A stretch of DNA of 63,711 nt from Actinomadura physcomitrii. GTDB taxonomy: Bacteria > Actinomycetota > Actinomycetes > Streptosporangiales > Streptosporangiaceae. Made by a program: the position numbers and the translations under genes. The notes under the pieces were generated by a model that saw nothing but the letters and a program-made list of their open reading frames with translations, did not search any database and was not told the DNA's origin. The stretch covers positions 1 through 63,711 of the forward strand of contig NZ_WBMS02000054.1 in assembly GCF_008923205.2 (NCBI RefSeq). Direction: 5' to 3'. Of this stretch, positions 32,733 through 40,694 are shown piece by piece; position 1 is the first letter of the stretch, and every line of letters starts with the position of its first letter.

Positions 32733-33187
32733 GGCGGCGCCGCTCCCCGGACGGCGACCGGGGCTCGATGTCGCTGGAGCTGGTGCTCGTCACGCCGCTG
32801 TTCGTCGCGTTCCTGCTGTTCCTCGCCGGAGCCGGGCGGATGGTCGACGCGCAGAGCCAGGTGGACGGCGCCGCCCGCGACGCGGTCCGCGCCGCGTCCA
32901 TCGCCCGCGACGCCGGGTCCGCGCAGGAGCTCGCGCAGGAGACCGCCACCGCCGGGCTCCGCGACTCGCACTGGTGCTCCGGCGGCCCGTCCGTCCAGAC
33001 GAACGTGTCGGACTTCGCGCCCGGCGGGCACGTCGAGGTGACGATCGTGTGCGACGTGAACCTGTCCGACCTGGCGTTCATCGGGCTGCCCGGCACCAAG
33101 CGGCTGCAAGGTAGGTCGGTCGCCCCGATCGACACCTTCACCTTCCGCGGCGGCGAAGGACCTGCGGAACCGGGGGACGGCCGATGA
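32729..33187 (+). CDS. TadE/TadF-like pseudopilin
   Basis: A 152-residue second minor pilin-like protein. The leader ends in DRGSMSLELVLVTPLFVAFL, with the conserved Glu and helix, then a soluble domain with DAVRAASIARD (about 50) and cysteines at HWCSG and TIVCD that may form a disulfide. GTG overlaps the previous stop; a methionine 13 codons in (MSLELV) is an alternative but would remove the leader. It overlaps the next gene by 4 nt. Confidence 0.83.
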   Translation: MRRRRSPDGDRGSMSLELVLVTPLFVAFLLFLAGAGRMVDAQSQVDGAARDAVRAASIARDAGSAQELAQETATAGLRDSHWCSGGPSVQTNVSDFAPGGHVEVTIVCDVNLSDLAFIGLPGTKRLQGRSVAPIDTFTFRGGEGPAEPGDGR

Positions 33188-33639
33188 GACGCGTCCTGCG
33201 CGGGCTGCGGGATCGGTTCCGGGGCGGCGGCGACCGGGGCACGATCGCGATGTACACCGTCCTGTTCACCCCGGTCGTGCTGATGCTCGCGGGACTGCTG
33301 GTGGACGGCGGCCTCGCCATCCACGCGCGGCAGCGCGCCGCCGACATGGCCGAGCAGGCCGCCCGCGCCGGCGCGAACCAGATCGACACCGACGCGCTGC
33401 GCGCGACCGGCCGGCCCGTCCTCGACCCGGGACGGGCCCGCGCCGCCGCCTGCGACCTGCTCGGCGACTTCGGCACCGAGGTCGCCGCGTCGCGCTGCGA
33501 CGCCGACCAGCAGCAGGTGACGGTCAGCGTGGAGATCACGGTGAAGCCGCAGATCCTCGGGATCGTCCCGGGGCTCGGCTCGTTCACCCTCACCTCCACC
33601 GAGACCGCCCGCCCCGTCACCGGAGGAAACGGCCCATGA
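33184..33639 (+). CDS. TadG-like pilus protein
   Basis: A 151-residue protein with the TadG-type N-terminus: basic leader, DRGTIAMYTVLFTPVVLMLAG and then VDGGLAIHARQRAADMAEQAAR, the family pattern after the membrane helix. The soluble part has two cysteines (AACDLL, SRCDAD). The von Willebrand domain of long TadG proteins is absent, as usual in actinobacterial Tad loci. It closes the pilus part of the operon; its stop overlaps a small frame. Confidence 0.8.
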   Translation: MRRVLRGLRDRFRGGGDRGTIAMYTVLFTPVVLMLAGLLVDGGLAIHARQRAADMAEQAARAGANQIDTDALRATGRPVLDPGRARAAACDLLGDFGTEVAASRCDADQQQVTVSVEITVKPQILGIVPGLGSFTLTSTETARPVTGGNGP

Positions 33640-33719
33640 AGCCCATGGAGAGCATGAACAGCGGGCTTACGATCGAGACGACGTCCGGGACCCGGAGAAC
33701 CATGGGGGCGCGATGGTGA
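33636..33719 (+). CDS. possible 27-codon ORF linking tadG and the LysM-SARP gene
   Basis: The ATG overlaps the tadG stop (ATGA) and is preceded by CGGAGG at 9-nt spacing. The frame encodes a basic 27-residue peptide beginning MKPMESMNSG and ends in a TGA that overlaps the next gene's ATG (ATGGTGA). This double overlap would make translation of the LysM-SARP gene depend on passage through the small frame. It might encode a peptide or act only as coupling. Confidence 0.45.
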   Translation: MKPMESMNSGLTIETTSGTRRTMGARW

Positions 33720-36700
33720 CAGGGCATGGGCGGCGGACCCCCGTGCGGCTGCGGGCGCGCCGCGGCCCCGGTGACGTCCTCGCCGGGATCGGGGCGCTCG
33801 CTGCGCTCGCCGCGCTGCTCGCGGGCGTCCCGTACGCGCTGCTGACGTTCTTCGGGTCGCCGGTCCCGGCGCACCTGCCCGCCGCGTCCGACCTGACGCA
33901 CCGCGTCGGTCCCGGCTCGCTCATCGGCATCCTCGTCGTGCTGGTCTGGCTCGCCTGGATCCAGCTCGCGCTGTGCGTGGTCGTCGAGGTGTACGCGGGG
34001 GTCCGCGGGGTCGGTGTGCCCGCGCGGGTGCCGCTCGCCGGCGGAACCCAGTCGCTGGTGCACCGGCTCGTCGTGGCGGCGCTGCTGCTGTTCACCGCCA
34101 CGTCCGTGATCGTGCCGGCGTTCTCCGGCGGGCTGTCGCAGCGTCCGCACGCCTCCGCGCAGGAGTATCGCCGCGCCCCGGACGCGCCGGACCGTCCCGT
34201 CGCCGAGGCGCCGCCCGCGCCCGCCGAGAGCCGCACCGAGACCCTCACGCAGAACCCGGACACCACCAAGATCTACCGCGTGCACCCGCCGGAGGGCCGC
34301 CACCACGAGAGCCTGTGGGAGATCGCCGAGAAGTGCCTCGGCGAGGGGCGCCGCTACAAGGAGATCTACGACCTCAACAAGGGCCACGTGCAGCCGGACG
34401 GGACGCGCCTCACCATCGCGAGCCTGATCCGTCCCGGCTGGATCCTGGAGATGCCGGCGGACGCCAAGCACGCGCACACCATCCCCGTCCAGGATCTGCG
34501 CGACTACTACCGGTTCGGGCACGCCGTCCCGGACCGCCCGCAGCAGCCGCAGGACCCGGCGCCCTCGACGCCCGCGCCGCAGAAGTCGGCGCCGCAGCCG
34601 TCCCACACGCAGGCGCCGACGCACAGCGCGACGCCCCAGACCCCGGCGCCGTCGCACACGGCCGCGCCCACACCGAGCCACACCGCGGCGCCGACCCCGA
34701 CCCACACGGCCGCGCCGTCGCACAAGGCCGAGACCCCGTCGCACCCGCCCGCGCACGGCGGCGCCACCACCGGGCCGTCCGGGGAGATGGGCGGCGGCGC
34801 CGGCAGCGGCGGCGCGAGCATCCCCGGCCAGAACCGGACCGCCTACGACGAGCCCGGCCCGTCGTTCGAGCTGAAGTGGCCGCAGGGCCTCGCCGCCGCG
34901 TCGCTGCTCGCCGCGGGCCTGCTCAGCGTGCTGGGCCGGCGCCGCCGTACGCAGATGTGGAACCGCGCGTTCGGCCACATGATCGCCCGGCCGGAGGGGG
35001 CGGCGGCGGAGGCCGAGCGCGCGCTGCGGTTCGGCGCCGACGAGGACGGCGCGCGGCTCCTGGACCTCGGCCTGCGGCACCTGTCGAAGTCGATGGCCGC
35101 CGGCGGGCGCGCCCTCCCCACCGTCTACGGGGTGCACCTCGGCCACGTCCAGAACGGGCAGGGCGGCCTCGACCTGTGGATCGCGCCCGCCGACCGCAAC
35201 CCGCCCGCGCCCTGGCAGGCGTTCGACGACGGGCAGGTGTGGCGGCTGCGCGCCGACGCGGCGGCCGGGCTCGAGGCGTCCGACCTCGCCGACGTCCTCG
35301 CCCCCTACCCGGGCCTGGTCTCCATCGGCACCAACGACAACGGCCGCGTCCTCGTCGACCTGGAGGCGGCGCACGGGCTGATCGCGCTGCGCGGACCGGA
35401 CGACGCCCGGCGCGCCGCGCTCGCCGCGATCGCGATGGAGCTCGCCACCAACCGGTGGTCCGACCACATGCGGATCACGCTCGTCGGGTTCGGCAACGAG
35501 TTCGGCGAGGGCCTCACCCGGATCGCCCCGGACCGCGTCCGGTCCGTGCCGAACCTCGCGGACGCGCTGCCCGAGCTGGAGGGCCGCACCGAGGAGGTGC
35601 GGCAGGCGCTCGCCGCGTCCGGCGTCGACTCCGTGCTCACCGGGCGGTGCCGCGGCGTGTTCGGCGAGGCGTGGATGCCGCACTACCTGATCATGGCGGA
35701 CCCGCCGGACGAGCGGGAGGCCGACCGGCTCGTCGCCCTCGCCCGCACCGGCACCCGGATGGCCGCCGGGTACCTCGTCCCCGGCGACGTGCAGGGCGCC
35801 ACCTGGGCCTGGGACGTCGACGAGCGCGGCCGGCTGCACGCCGGCGTGCTCGGCTTCGAGGTGGACGCCCAGCTCGTCCGCGACGACCAGTACCGCGCTG
35901 TGTTCGACCTGTTCGGGACGGCCGGGCGGGCCGACTCGGTGCCGCTGCCGGACGCCGCGGGCGGCCCGCAGCCGCCCGCCGCGCAGCAGTCCTCCGTCGA
36001 CGTCCGGCTGCTCGGCCCCGTCGAGATCGAGGCGCCCGGGCCGATGGACGACAGCCGCCGCGAACTGTGCACCGAGGTGCTCGTCTACCTGGCCGCGCAC
36101 CCGAACGGCGTGCACCCGACGGTGCTGTCCGGCGCGATCTGGCCGCGCGGCGTCACCGCCGGCGTCCGCGACGCGTGCGTCGCCCGCGTGTCGGACTGGC
36201 TCGGCCGCGACGCCCGGGGCCGCCCCAACCTGTACTACGACGAGCGCGGCCGGATCAGGCTCGGCTCGGAGGTCCGCGTCGACCTCGCCGTGTTCCGGTG
36301 GCTGGTGTGGCGGTCCGCCGCCGAGCCCGCGTCCGAGATGGCCTACATGGCGTACGCCCTGGACCTCGTCCGCGGCCCCCTGCTCGCCGGCCGCCCCCGC
36401 GGCCGGTACTCCTGGCTCGCCGCGCACGACCTGGAGTACGAGGCGACCGCCCGGGTCGTCGACGTCGCGCACCGGCTCGCCGTCCTGCGGCTGGACGAGG
36501 GCGACGCGCGCGGCGCGGTCGCCGCCGCCCGCGCCGGGCTCCGGCTCGCCCCCGACGACGAGGGCCTGTGGCGCGACCTGCTGCGCGCCACCCACGCGAC
36601 CGGCGACCAGGCCCAGGTCAGGATCGCGGTGGACGAGCTGCGCGGCCGCATCGGCCGCGACCCCATGATCGACCAGCTGCAGCCGGAGACGGAGGCGCTG

Positions 36701-36742
36701 GTCGAGGAGCTGCTCCCGGAATGGCACCGGGTCGGCTCCTGA
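33713..36742 (+). CDS. transmembrane LysM-SARP/BTAD protein
   Basis: A 1009-residue multidomain protein at the end of the Tad operon. In order: three transmembrane helices in the first ~135 residues; a LysM-like segment (about 187-252: SLWEIAEKCLGEGRRYKEIYDLN and IRPGWILEMP), expected to bind peptidoglycan; a Pro/Thr/Ala/His-rich linker with SHTAAPTP repeats (about 269-362); another helix (about 386-406) followed by RRRR; a large cytoplasmic domain; and a C-terminal winged-helix-like plus bacterial transcriptional activator (TPR) domain (about 762-1009, DVRLLGPVEIEA to the end). Parts resemble SARP regulators, but the fusion is membrane-bound. A wall-sensing regulator or a scaffold are both possible; the latter needs no DNA binding. 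Confidence 0.8.
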   Translation: MVTGHGRRTPVRLRARRGPGDVLAGIGALAALAALLAGVPYALLTFFGSPVPAHLPAASDLTHRVGPGSLIGILVVLVWLAWIQLALCVVVEVYAGVRGVGVPARVPLAGGTQSLVHRLVVAALLLFTATSVIVPAFSGGLSQRPHASAQEYRRAPDAPDRPVAEAPPAPAESRTETLTQNPDTTKIYRVHPPEGRHHESLWEIAEKCLGEGRRYKEIYDLNKGHVQPDGTRLTIASLIRPGWILEMPADAKHAHTIPVQDLRDYYRFGHAVPDRPQQPQDPAPSTPAPQKSAPQPSHTQAPTHSATPQTPAPSHTAAPTPSHTAAPTPTHTAAPSHKAETPSHPPAHGGATTGPSGEMGGGAGSGGASIPGQNRTAYDEPGPSFELKWPQGLAAASLLAAGLLSVLGRRRRTQMWNRAFGHMIARPEGAAAEAERALRFGADEDGARLLDLGLRHLSKSMAAGGRALPTVYGVHLGHVQNGQGGLDLWIAPADRNPPAPWQAFDDGQVWRLRADAAAGLEASDLADVLAPYPGLVSIGTNDNGRVLVDLEAAHGLIALRGPDDARRAALAAIAMELATNRWSDHMRITLVGFGNEFGEGLTRIAPDRVRSVPNLADALPELEGRTEEVRQALAASGVDSVLTGRCRGVFGEAWMPHYLIMADPPDEREADRLVALARTGTRMAAGYLVPGDVQGATWAWDVDERGRLHAGVLGFEVDAQLVRDDQYRAVFDLFGTAGRADSVPLPDAAGGPQPPAAQQSSVDVRLLGPVEIEAPGPMDDSRRELCTEVLVYLAAHPNGVHPTVLSGAIWPRGVTAGVRDACVARVSDWLGRDARGRPNLYYDERGRIRLGSEVRVDLAVFRWLVWRSAAEPASEMAYMAYALDLVRGPLLAGRPRGRYSWLAAHDLEYEATARVVDVAHRLAVLRLDEGDARGAVAAARAGLRLAPDDEGLWRDLLRATHATGDQAQVRIAVDELRGRIGRDPMIDQLQPETEALVEELLPEWHRVGS

Positions 36743-37957
36743 TCAGCGGTACAGGCCGGTGCCGCCGAGCGAGTACCGGCCCGGCTGCGGATGCACGCAC
36801 AGGCCCGCCGGACGGCCGCGGAGCCGCGCCCGCCGCAGCACCCGGCCCGTCCGCGTCGACACCGCGTAGACGAGGCCGCCCGGATCGGCCAGCCACAGCG
36901 CCCGCCCGTCCGACGTCACGCCGCCCGGGAGCGCGTCCCCGCCGCCCGGCAGCGGCCACCGCGCGGTGACCCGGCGGGCCCGGAAGTCCACGGCGAACAG
37001 GGTTCCGCCGCCCGTGACGAACAGCCGCCGCGCGTCCCTGCTGATCGCGAGGCCGCGCGCGCCGGGCGCCGTCCGGACGAACCCGCCCGTCGCGAACGTC
37101 CGCGCGTCCACCGCCCACACCCCGCCCTTGGCCGCGTCCGCGACGAGGAACGTCCCGCCGTCCGGGGACAGCCGCACGTCGCCGGGCCGTGCCCCCGCCG
37201 GAAGCCGGACCGTGCCCGCGACGCGCCGTCCCGGCACGTCCACCCGCACCAGCGACCCCGCCGACGTGCAGCTCAGCACCAGGTGGCCGCCGTCGAGCGT
37301 GAAGTCGCCGTCCGCCGCCGCGCACGGCAGCGGCACCGACGCCATCGGCCGCATCGACCGCGGGTCGCGGACCTCGAGGCGCCTCGGCCGTCCCGCGACG
37401 ACCAGGGCCGCGCGCCCGTCCGGGGTGAAGTACAGGGCCGCCGGATCGACCGCGGGCACCGGCCGCCCCTGCCGCCCCGTCCGCGCCCCCACAGGGACCA
37501 GCACGTCGCGCACGGCGTCGACGGTCCACAGCCGCCGCATGTCCCACGACGGCACCACCCTCGACACGGCCGTACCGGCGCCGAACCGGCCGGTCAGCCG
37601 CAGCGTCCGCGGGTCGATGACCTCGATGCCGCGCCCGTCCGCGACGTACAGCCGCGCCGGCACGCCCCGCGCGCCGGGCGCGATCATCCCCGGCCCGGTC
37701 GCCGCGTACACCCGCCCGCCGGCCGGCGCGACCGGCACCGTCCCCGGCGGGTCGGCCGCCCGGGGGCGTCCCGTCCGCGGCGGCACGTAGGGCGCGGCGC
37801 CGCCGAGCCCCACCACCGGGTCGTCCGCGCCGCCGCCGCCGGGCTTGTAGAACTCCACGGGCGACCCGCACCCCGAGGCCGGTACCAGGACCGCGGCGAG
37901 GGCGAACGCGCCGAGCGTCGCCCGGTGCCGTCCCCTGGTGCGGCCTCTCCCCATCAC
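36743..37957 (-). CDS. beta-propeller (YVTN-like) lipoprotein
   Basis: A 404-residue exported protein. A basic, hydrophobic signal peptide ends in the lipobox VPASGC, so it should be a lipoprotein anchored outside the membrane. The mature part is about seven repeats of ~40 residues with ARLYVADGRGIEVID, AALYFTPDGRAALVV, and RLFVTGGGTLFAVD patterns, the YVTN/WD-like beta-propeller. Propellers generally bind ligands or proteins; no enzyme motif is seen. It converges on the LysM-SARP gene with stop codons back to back (TGATCA), leaving no intergenic base. It may be a surface partner of the Tad or T7 system; this is context only. Confidence 0.8.
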   Translation of the reverse strand: MMGRGRTRGRHRATLGAFALAAVLVPASGCGSPVEFYKPGGGGADDPVVGLGGAAPYVPPRTGRPRAADPPGTVPVAPAGGRVYAATGPGMIAPGARGVPARLYVADGRGIEVIDPRTLRLTGRFGAGTAVSRVVPSWDMRRLWTVDAVRDVLVPVGARTGRQGRPVPAVDPAALYFTPDGRAALVVAGRPRRLEVRDPRSMRPMASVPLPCAAADGDFTLDGGHLVLSCTSAGSLVRVDVPGRRVAGTVRLPAGARPGDVRLSPDGGTFLVADAAKGGVWAVDARTFATGGFVRTAPGARGLAISRDARRLFVTGGGTLFAVDFRARRVTARWPLPGGGDALPGGVTSDGRALWLADPGGLVYAVSTRTGRVLRRARLRGRPAGLCVHPQPGRYSLGGTGLYR

Positions 37958-38334
37958 GGCCGCCGACTGTACCCGCCTGCGACTCTACGCGCCCGATTAA
38001 CTCCGAAACGTATCCAGTGCTGGGCGCGCTCCTGCCGGAGCGGCGCATCAAACCCTTCGGGATGAACGAGTCCCCGGCAGCCCGACGTCGCGGCAGGGGG
38101 GGGGCGGATTCGCCGATGCCGGCCCCGGGCCCGTACGGGCGCGCTCCTGGAAACATCCCTGTCCAGGCACTTCTGTCCCCGCATGACAGGTTCTGTAATG
38201 AACCATGGACGCTGCCGATCCGGTGGCCCTATAGTTCACGTGTTCTTGTCCGAGAGTTCCGGAATGTTGCTTTCCGCGGCGCCATGAGGGAGTGCACCCC
38301 GGCGCCGTGCCGCACCGATCGCTTTCGGCGGGGG
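37958..38334. other. intergenic region with no recognised gene
   Basis: A 377-nt stretch beyond the propeller gene. It holds a G9 run near 38097 and a TATAGT hexamer at 38230-38235 that could be a plus-strand -10 element, but the region downstream has only the 3' end of an opposing small gene. An unannotated small RNA is possible; I see no stable fold that proves it. Confidence 0.4.
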
Positions 38335-38586
38335 TCAGCCGATTCGGGAAAGGAGTCCGGGTAGGGGCAGCAGAATGGCCATGACCAGCAGGCCCGCGAT
38401 CGCGAAGCCCGCCGCCGGCGGACCTTCGCGGCGCGACGCGCACACCAGGAGCGCGCCGCCTCCGGCGAGTCCGGCCGCCGCCGCCAGCCCCGCGAAGTAG
38501 AGGTAGCAGACCGAGGCGAGCCCGAAGACCGTGCCGGCCGCGACGCAGCCCCAGCCCACCCAGGCGAGACGCCAGCCGCGACGCAT
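38335..38586 (-). CDS. small two-helix membrane protein
   Basis: An 83-residue protein with two or three hydrophobic segments (WLAWVGWGCVAAGTVFGLA-like, CYLYFAGLAAAAGLAGGGALLVC, AGFAIAGLLVMAILLPL) separated by a basic SRREG loop. No family recognised. GAGGTGATC precedes the ATG at good spacing. It is divergent from the type VII substrate-like operon, sharing a 99-nt promoter region. Confidence 0.6.
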   Translation of the reverse strand: MRRGWRLAWVGWGCVAAGTVFGLASVCYLYFAGLAAAAGLAGGGALLVCASRREGPPAAGFAIAGLLVMAILLPLPGLLSRIG

Positions 38587-38685
38587 GATCACCTCGTGCT
38601 CTCCGTGCCGTCCGACGGCCGCCGAGATCCTCGCAGCCGCGGCGGACGGGCGCAAGACCGCCCACCGTGCCAGAAAGGCGAACCG

Positions 38686-38997
38686 ATGTCATTTCGTGTG
38701 GTCCCCAGCGCGCTGGAGACTTTCAGCGGGACGCTGACCACCCTGTCCGGCGATGCGAAGAAGGGCAGGCAATACGTCGAGGCGAACGAGAAGAACGTGA
38801 AGGGCGGCCGCGGCCACCTGCTCGGCTATGTGTACACCATGGGCGTGGTGCGGATCGGCGACGCCGTGAAGAAGAACCTCGATCGGCTGGACTCGCTCAG
38901 CTCCGCGTCCGGCACGGAACTGCACAAGTGCGCCGAGGTCTACCGGCACACGGAAAAGAAGACGGCCGAAAGGGTGGACGCGGTCTATCCCAAATGA
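38686..38997 (+). CDS. EspC/WXG100-like small protein with YxxxE secretion motif
   Basis: A 103-residue helical protein resembling ESX-secretion-associated (EspC/DUF2580-like) proteins. It has a long first helix, a Gly-rich turn (KGGRGHLLGYV) in place of WXG, a second helix, and near the C-terminus YRHTE followed by basic residues. YxxxD/E after the second helix is the general type VII export signal. AGAAAGGCG precedes the ATG. It is first of four same-strand genes; the next encodes a larger WXG-bearing membrane protein, which looks like its partner. Confidence 0.75.
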   Translation: MSFRVVPSALETFSGTLTTLSGDAKKGRQYVEANEKNVKGGRGHLLGYVYTMGVVRIGDAVKKNLDRLDSLSSASGTELHKCAEVYRHTEKKTAERVDAVYPK

Positions 38998-39046
38998 CCC
39001 GCCCGCCCGCCGGTGAACCGCCGGCGCTCCCCCGGAAGGATCGCGC

Positions 39047-39766
39047 ATGACCGCCTCGCCCGCCGCCAAACTCGTCCCGCCGACGGTCACGCAGCCGATG
39101 CCGCAGGCCGTCGACATCTCGCTCTCACTCACCGACTTCGTCAGCCCCGGGCACTGGCTGCTGTGGGTGATCGACAAGATCTGCGGCGTCAACCCGGCCG
39201 AATGGCTGGCGCAGCAGCTCGCCGGCGACTGGGAGTCGATCTCCAAGTTCGCCTCCTCCCTCAAGCACGTCAGCGAGTTCTACACCGAGTACGGCAAGGG
39301 CCTGAAGGAAGGCTCCGCGACGATGCTGAAGGACTGGGAGGGCAACGCCGCCACCGCGTGCGGCACCTACTTCAAGGACTTCTCCGGTGCGGTGGACGGG
39401 CAGGCCGAACCGATCAAGACCGTCGCCGACGAGTGCCAGTCGGTCGCGTTCGGGTCGTGGGCGTCGGCCAAGGCGGCGGTGAGCGGGCTGGAGGCGCTGC
39501 TGGACATCGCCCTCATGATCGCGATCGAGGCCGCCGCGTCGGCCGCCACCAGCTGGACGATCGTCGGGCCGTCCGTCGGGATGGCGCTGATCATGAGCCA
39601 GATCGGCATCGGGATTCTGAAATGGCTGGAGATCCTCGGCTACGTCGGCATGACCGTGTCCGCCGTCTTCGCCTTCATCGGCCTGGTGAGCGGCCTGCTC
39701 GGCGCGCTGCACGGCCTGGAGACCCAGCAGTTCCCCAAGACCTCCTATGACAACAAGGTGATCTGA
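39047..39766 (+). CDS. WXG-motif membrane protein (type VII-associated)
   Basis: A 239-residue protein. The N-terminal half (about residues 55-135) is a helical hairpin with WEGNAA at the turn, as in WXG100/LXG-type domains, preceded by FYTEYGKGLKEGSATMLKD. The C-terminal half has two or three very hydrophobic segments (about 155-230) with Gly and Ala, which could be membrane-spanning or pore-like. Toxins or membrane-active effectors exported by type VII systems can have this design, but no catalytic domain is present. An ATG-started gene follows after 2 nt. Confidence 0.7.
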   Translation: MTASPAAKLVPPTVTQPMPQAVDISLSLTDFVSPGHWLLWVIDKICGVNPAEWLAQQLAGDWESISKFASSLKHVSEFYTEYGKGLKEGSATMLKDWEGNAATACGTYFKDFSGAVDGQAEPIKTVADECQSVAFGSWASAKAAVSGLEALLDIALMIAIEAAASAATSWTIVGPSVGMALIMSQIGIGILKWLEILGYVGMTVSAVFAFIGLVSGLLGALHGLETQQFPKTSYDNKVI

Positions 39767-39768
39767 CC

Positions 39769-40161
39769 ATGACCGACTTCGACGACGTCGGCCGGCCCAT
39801 GATGGACATCGCGCGGGGCGACGTGGAAGCGTCCCACCGCGTCCGCCGCAATCTGGAGCTGCTCCAGGAGAACGCCCGCGACCCCGAGTTCCGCCGGCTG
39901 ATCCAGGAGGTGCTCGACGGCCGCCGAAGCCTGCGGGAGGCCGCGGGGACCCCGCTGTTCGGCAGCGGCATGGCGCCGCACCTGGACGCGTTCGCCGAGA
40001 AATGGGACGAGGCGACCGCCGAGGGGCAGGAGGTGACGTCCGAGGAGAGCGTCGCGGAGTTCCGGCGGCTTCAAGGGCGGGTGCAGAGCGTGATGGCCGA
40101 GATCGAGGACAAGGTGCGCGAGCTCCAGCGCTACCAGGACGACCTCGAGGCCGGGGGCTGA
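39769..40161 (+). CDS. hypothetical helical protein
   Basis: A 130-residue acidic, almost all-helical protein with no membrane segment and no family recognised. It has charged heptad-like stretches at both ends (VRRNLELLQENARDPEFRRL and a C-terminal VMAEIEDKVRELQRYQDDLE), suggesting coiled-coil packing. It is placed 2 nt after the WXG-motif membrane protein gene. A cytosolic chaperone or an immunity/antidote for that neighbour are possible roles, by analogy only. Confidence 0.65.
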   Translation: MTDFDDVGRPMMDIARGDVEASHRVRRNLELLQENARDPEFRRLIQEVLDGRRSLREAAGTPLFGSGMAPHLDAFAEKWDEATAEGQEVTSEESVAEFRRLQGRVQSVMAEIEDKVRELQRYQDDLEAGG

Positions 40162-40166
40162 GCGGG

Positions 40167-40694
40167 ATGGACGAGTTGGTGCTGCATCAGCGGAACCGGC
40201 GGGGCGGGGCGGCAGGGGCCGCGGTGCTGGCGCTCCTCGGCGCGCTGTTCGCCGCCGCCGGAGCCGTCATGGCTTCGCAGGGCGGTTCGACGGTGGTCGC
40301 CGGCGTGGTCGCGCTCGTCTTCGGCGCCGCCCTGCTGGCACTGGCCGGGCTCGCGCTCAGGGGGCGCGGTGTCCCGGACCGGCTCGCCCTCACTCCGGAC
40401 GGCGTCCGCGTCTCGCGCGGCGACGAGACGTTCCTGCTGCCCGCCGCCGCGATCCGCTCGTTCGGCATGGTGCCGGTGAAGGGGGTCCGGGCGCTCGACG
40501 TGCGGTTCGACCCGGCCGCCGCCCCGGCCGTCCCCGCGCACGTCGCACGGCTGCGGACGGCGGCCGGTCCCGGCGAGCTCCGCCTGATCGTCGTCGGGGA
40601 GCGACCGCCGTTCGCCTCGCCGGCGCTCGCGGAACGGGCGCACGAGTACGTCGCGCGGCACGGCCTCGGCGACTGGGACGACGCGGCGGGTTAG
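40167..40694 (+). CDS. hypothetical two-helix membrane protein
   Basis: A 175-residue protein with two transmembrane helices (about 14-36 and 41-63) and a C-terminal cytoplasmic beta-rich domain (LALTPDGVRVSRGDETFLL and AIRSFGMVPVKGVRALDV) like the small PH-type domains of actinobacterial membrane proteins. It starts 5 nt after the previous stop and ends the four-gene operon, its TAG overlapping the stop of the opposing NYN gene. As a membrane neighbour of a WXG protein it could be an immunity-type factor; this is only inference. Confidence 0.65.
   Translation: MDELVLHQRNRRGGAAGAAVLALLGALFAAAGAVMASQGGSTVVAGVVALVFGAALLALAGLALRGRGVPDRLALTPDGVRVSRGDETFLLPAAAIRSFGMVPVKGVRALDVRFDPAAAPAVPAHVARLRTAAGPGELRLIVVGERPPFASPALAERAHEYVARHGLGDWDDAAG

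Noticed and set aside
33617..36727. Long minus-strand frame opposite the LysM-SARP gene
   Set aside because: Arg/Gly/Val-rich shadow with no motif; the plus strand has clear domains.
38098..38364. A promoter and small gene between the propeller gene and the small membrane protein
   Set aside because: A TATAGT hexamer exists but no RBS-supported frame or stable RNA fold follows it, so no gene is called.
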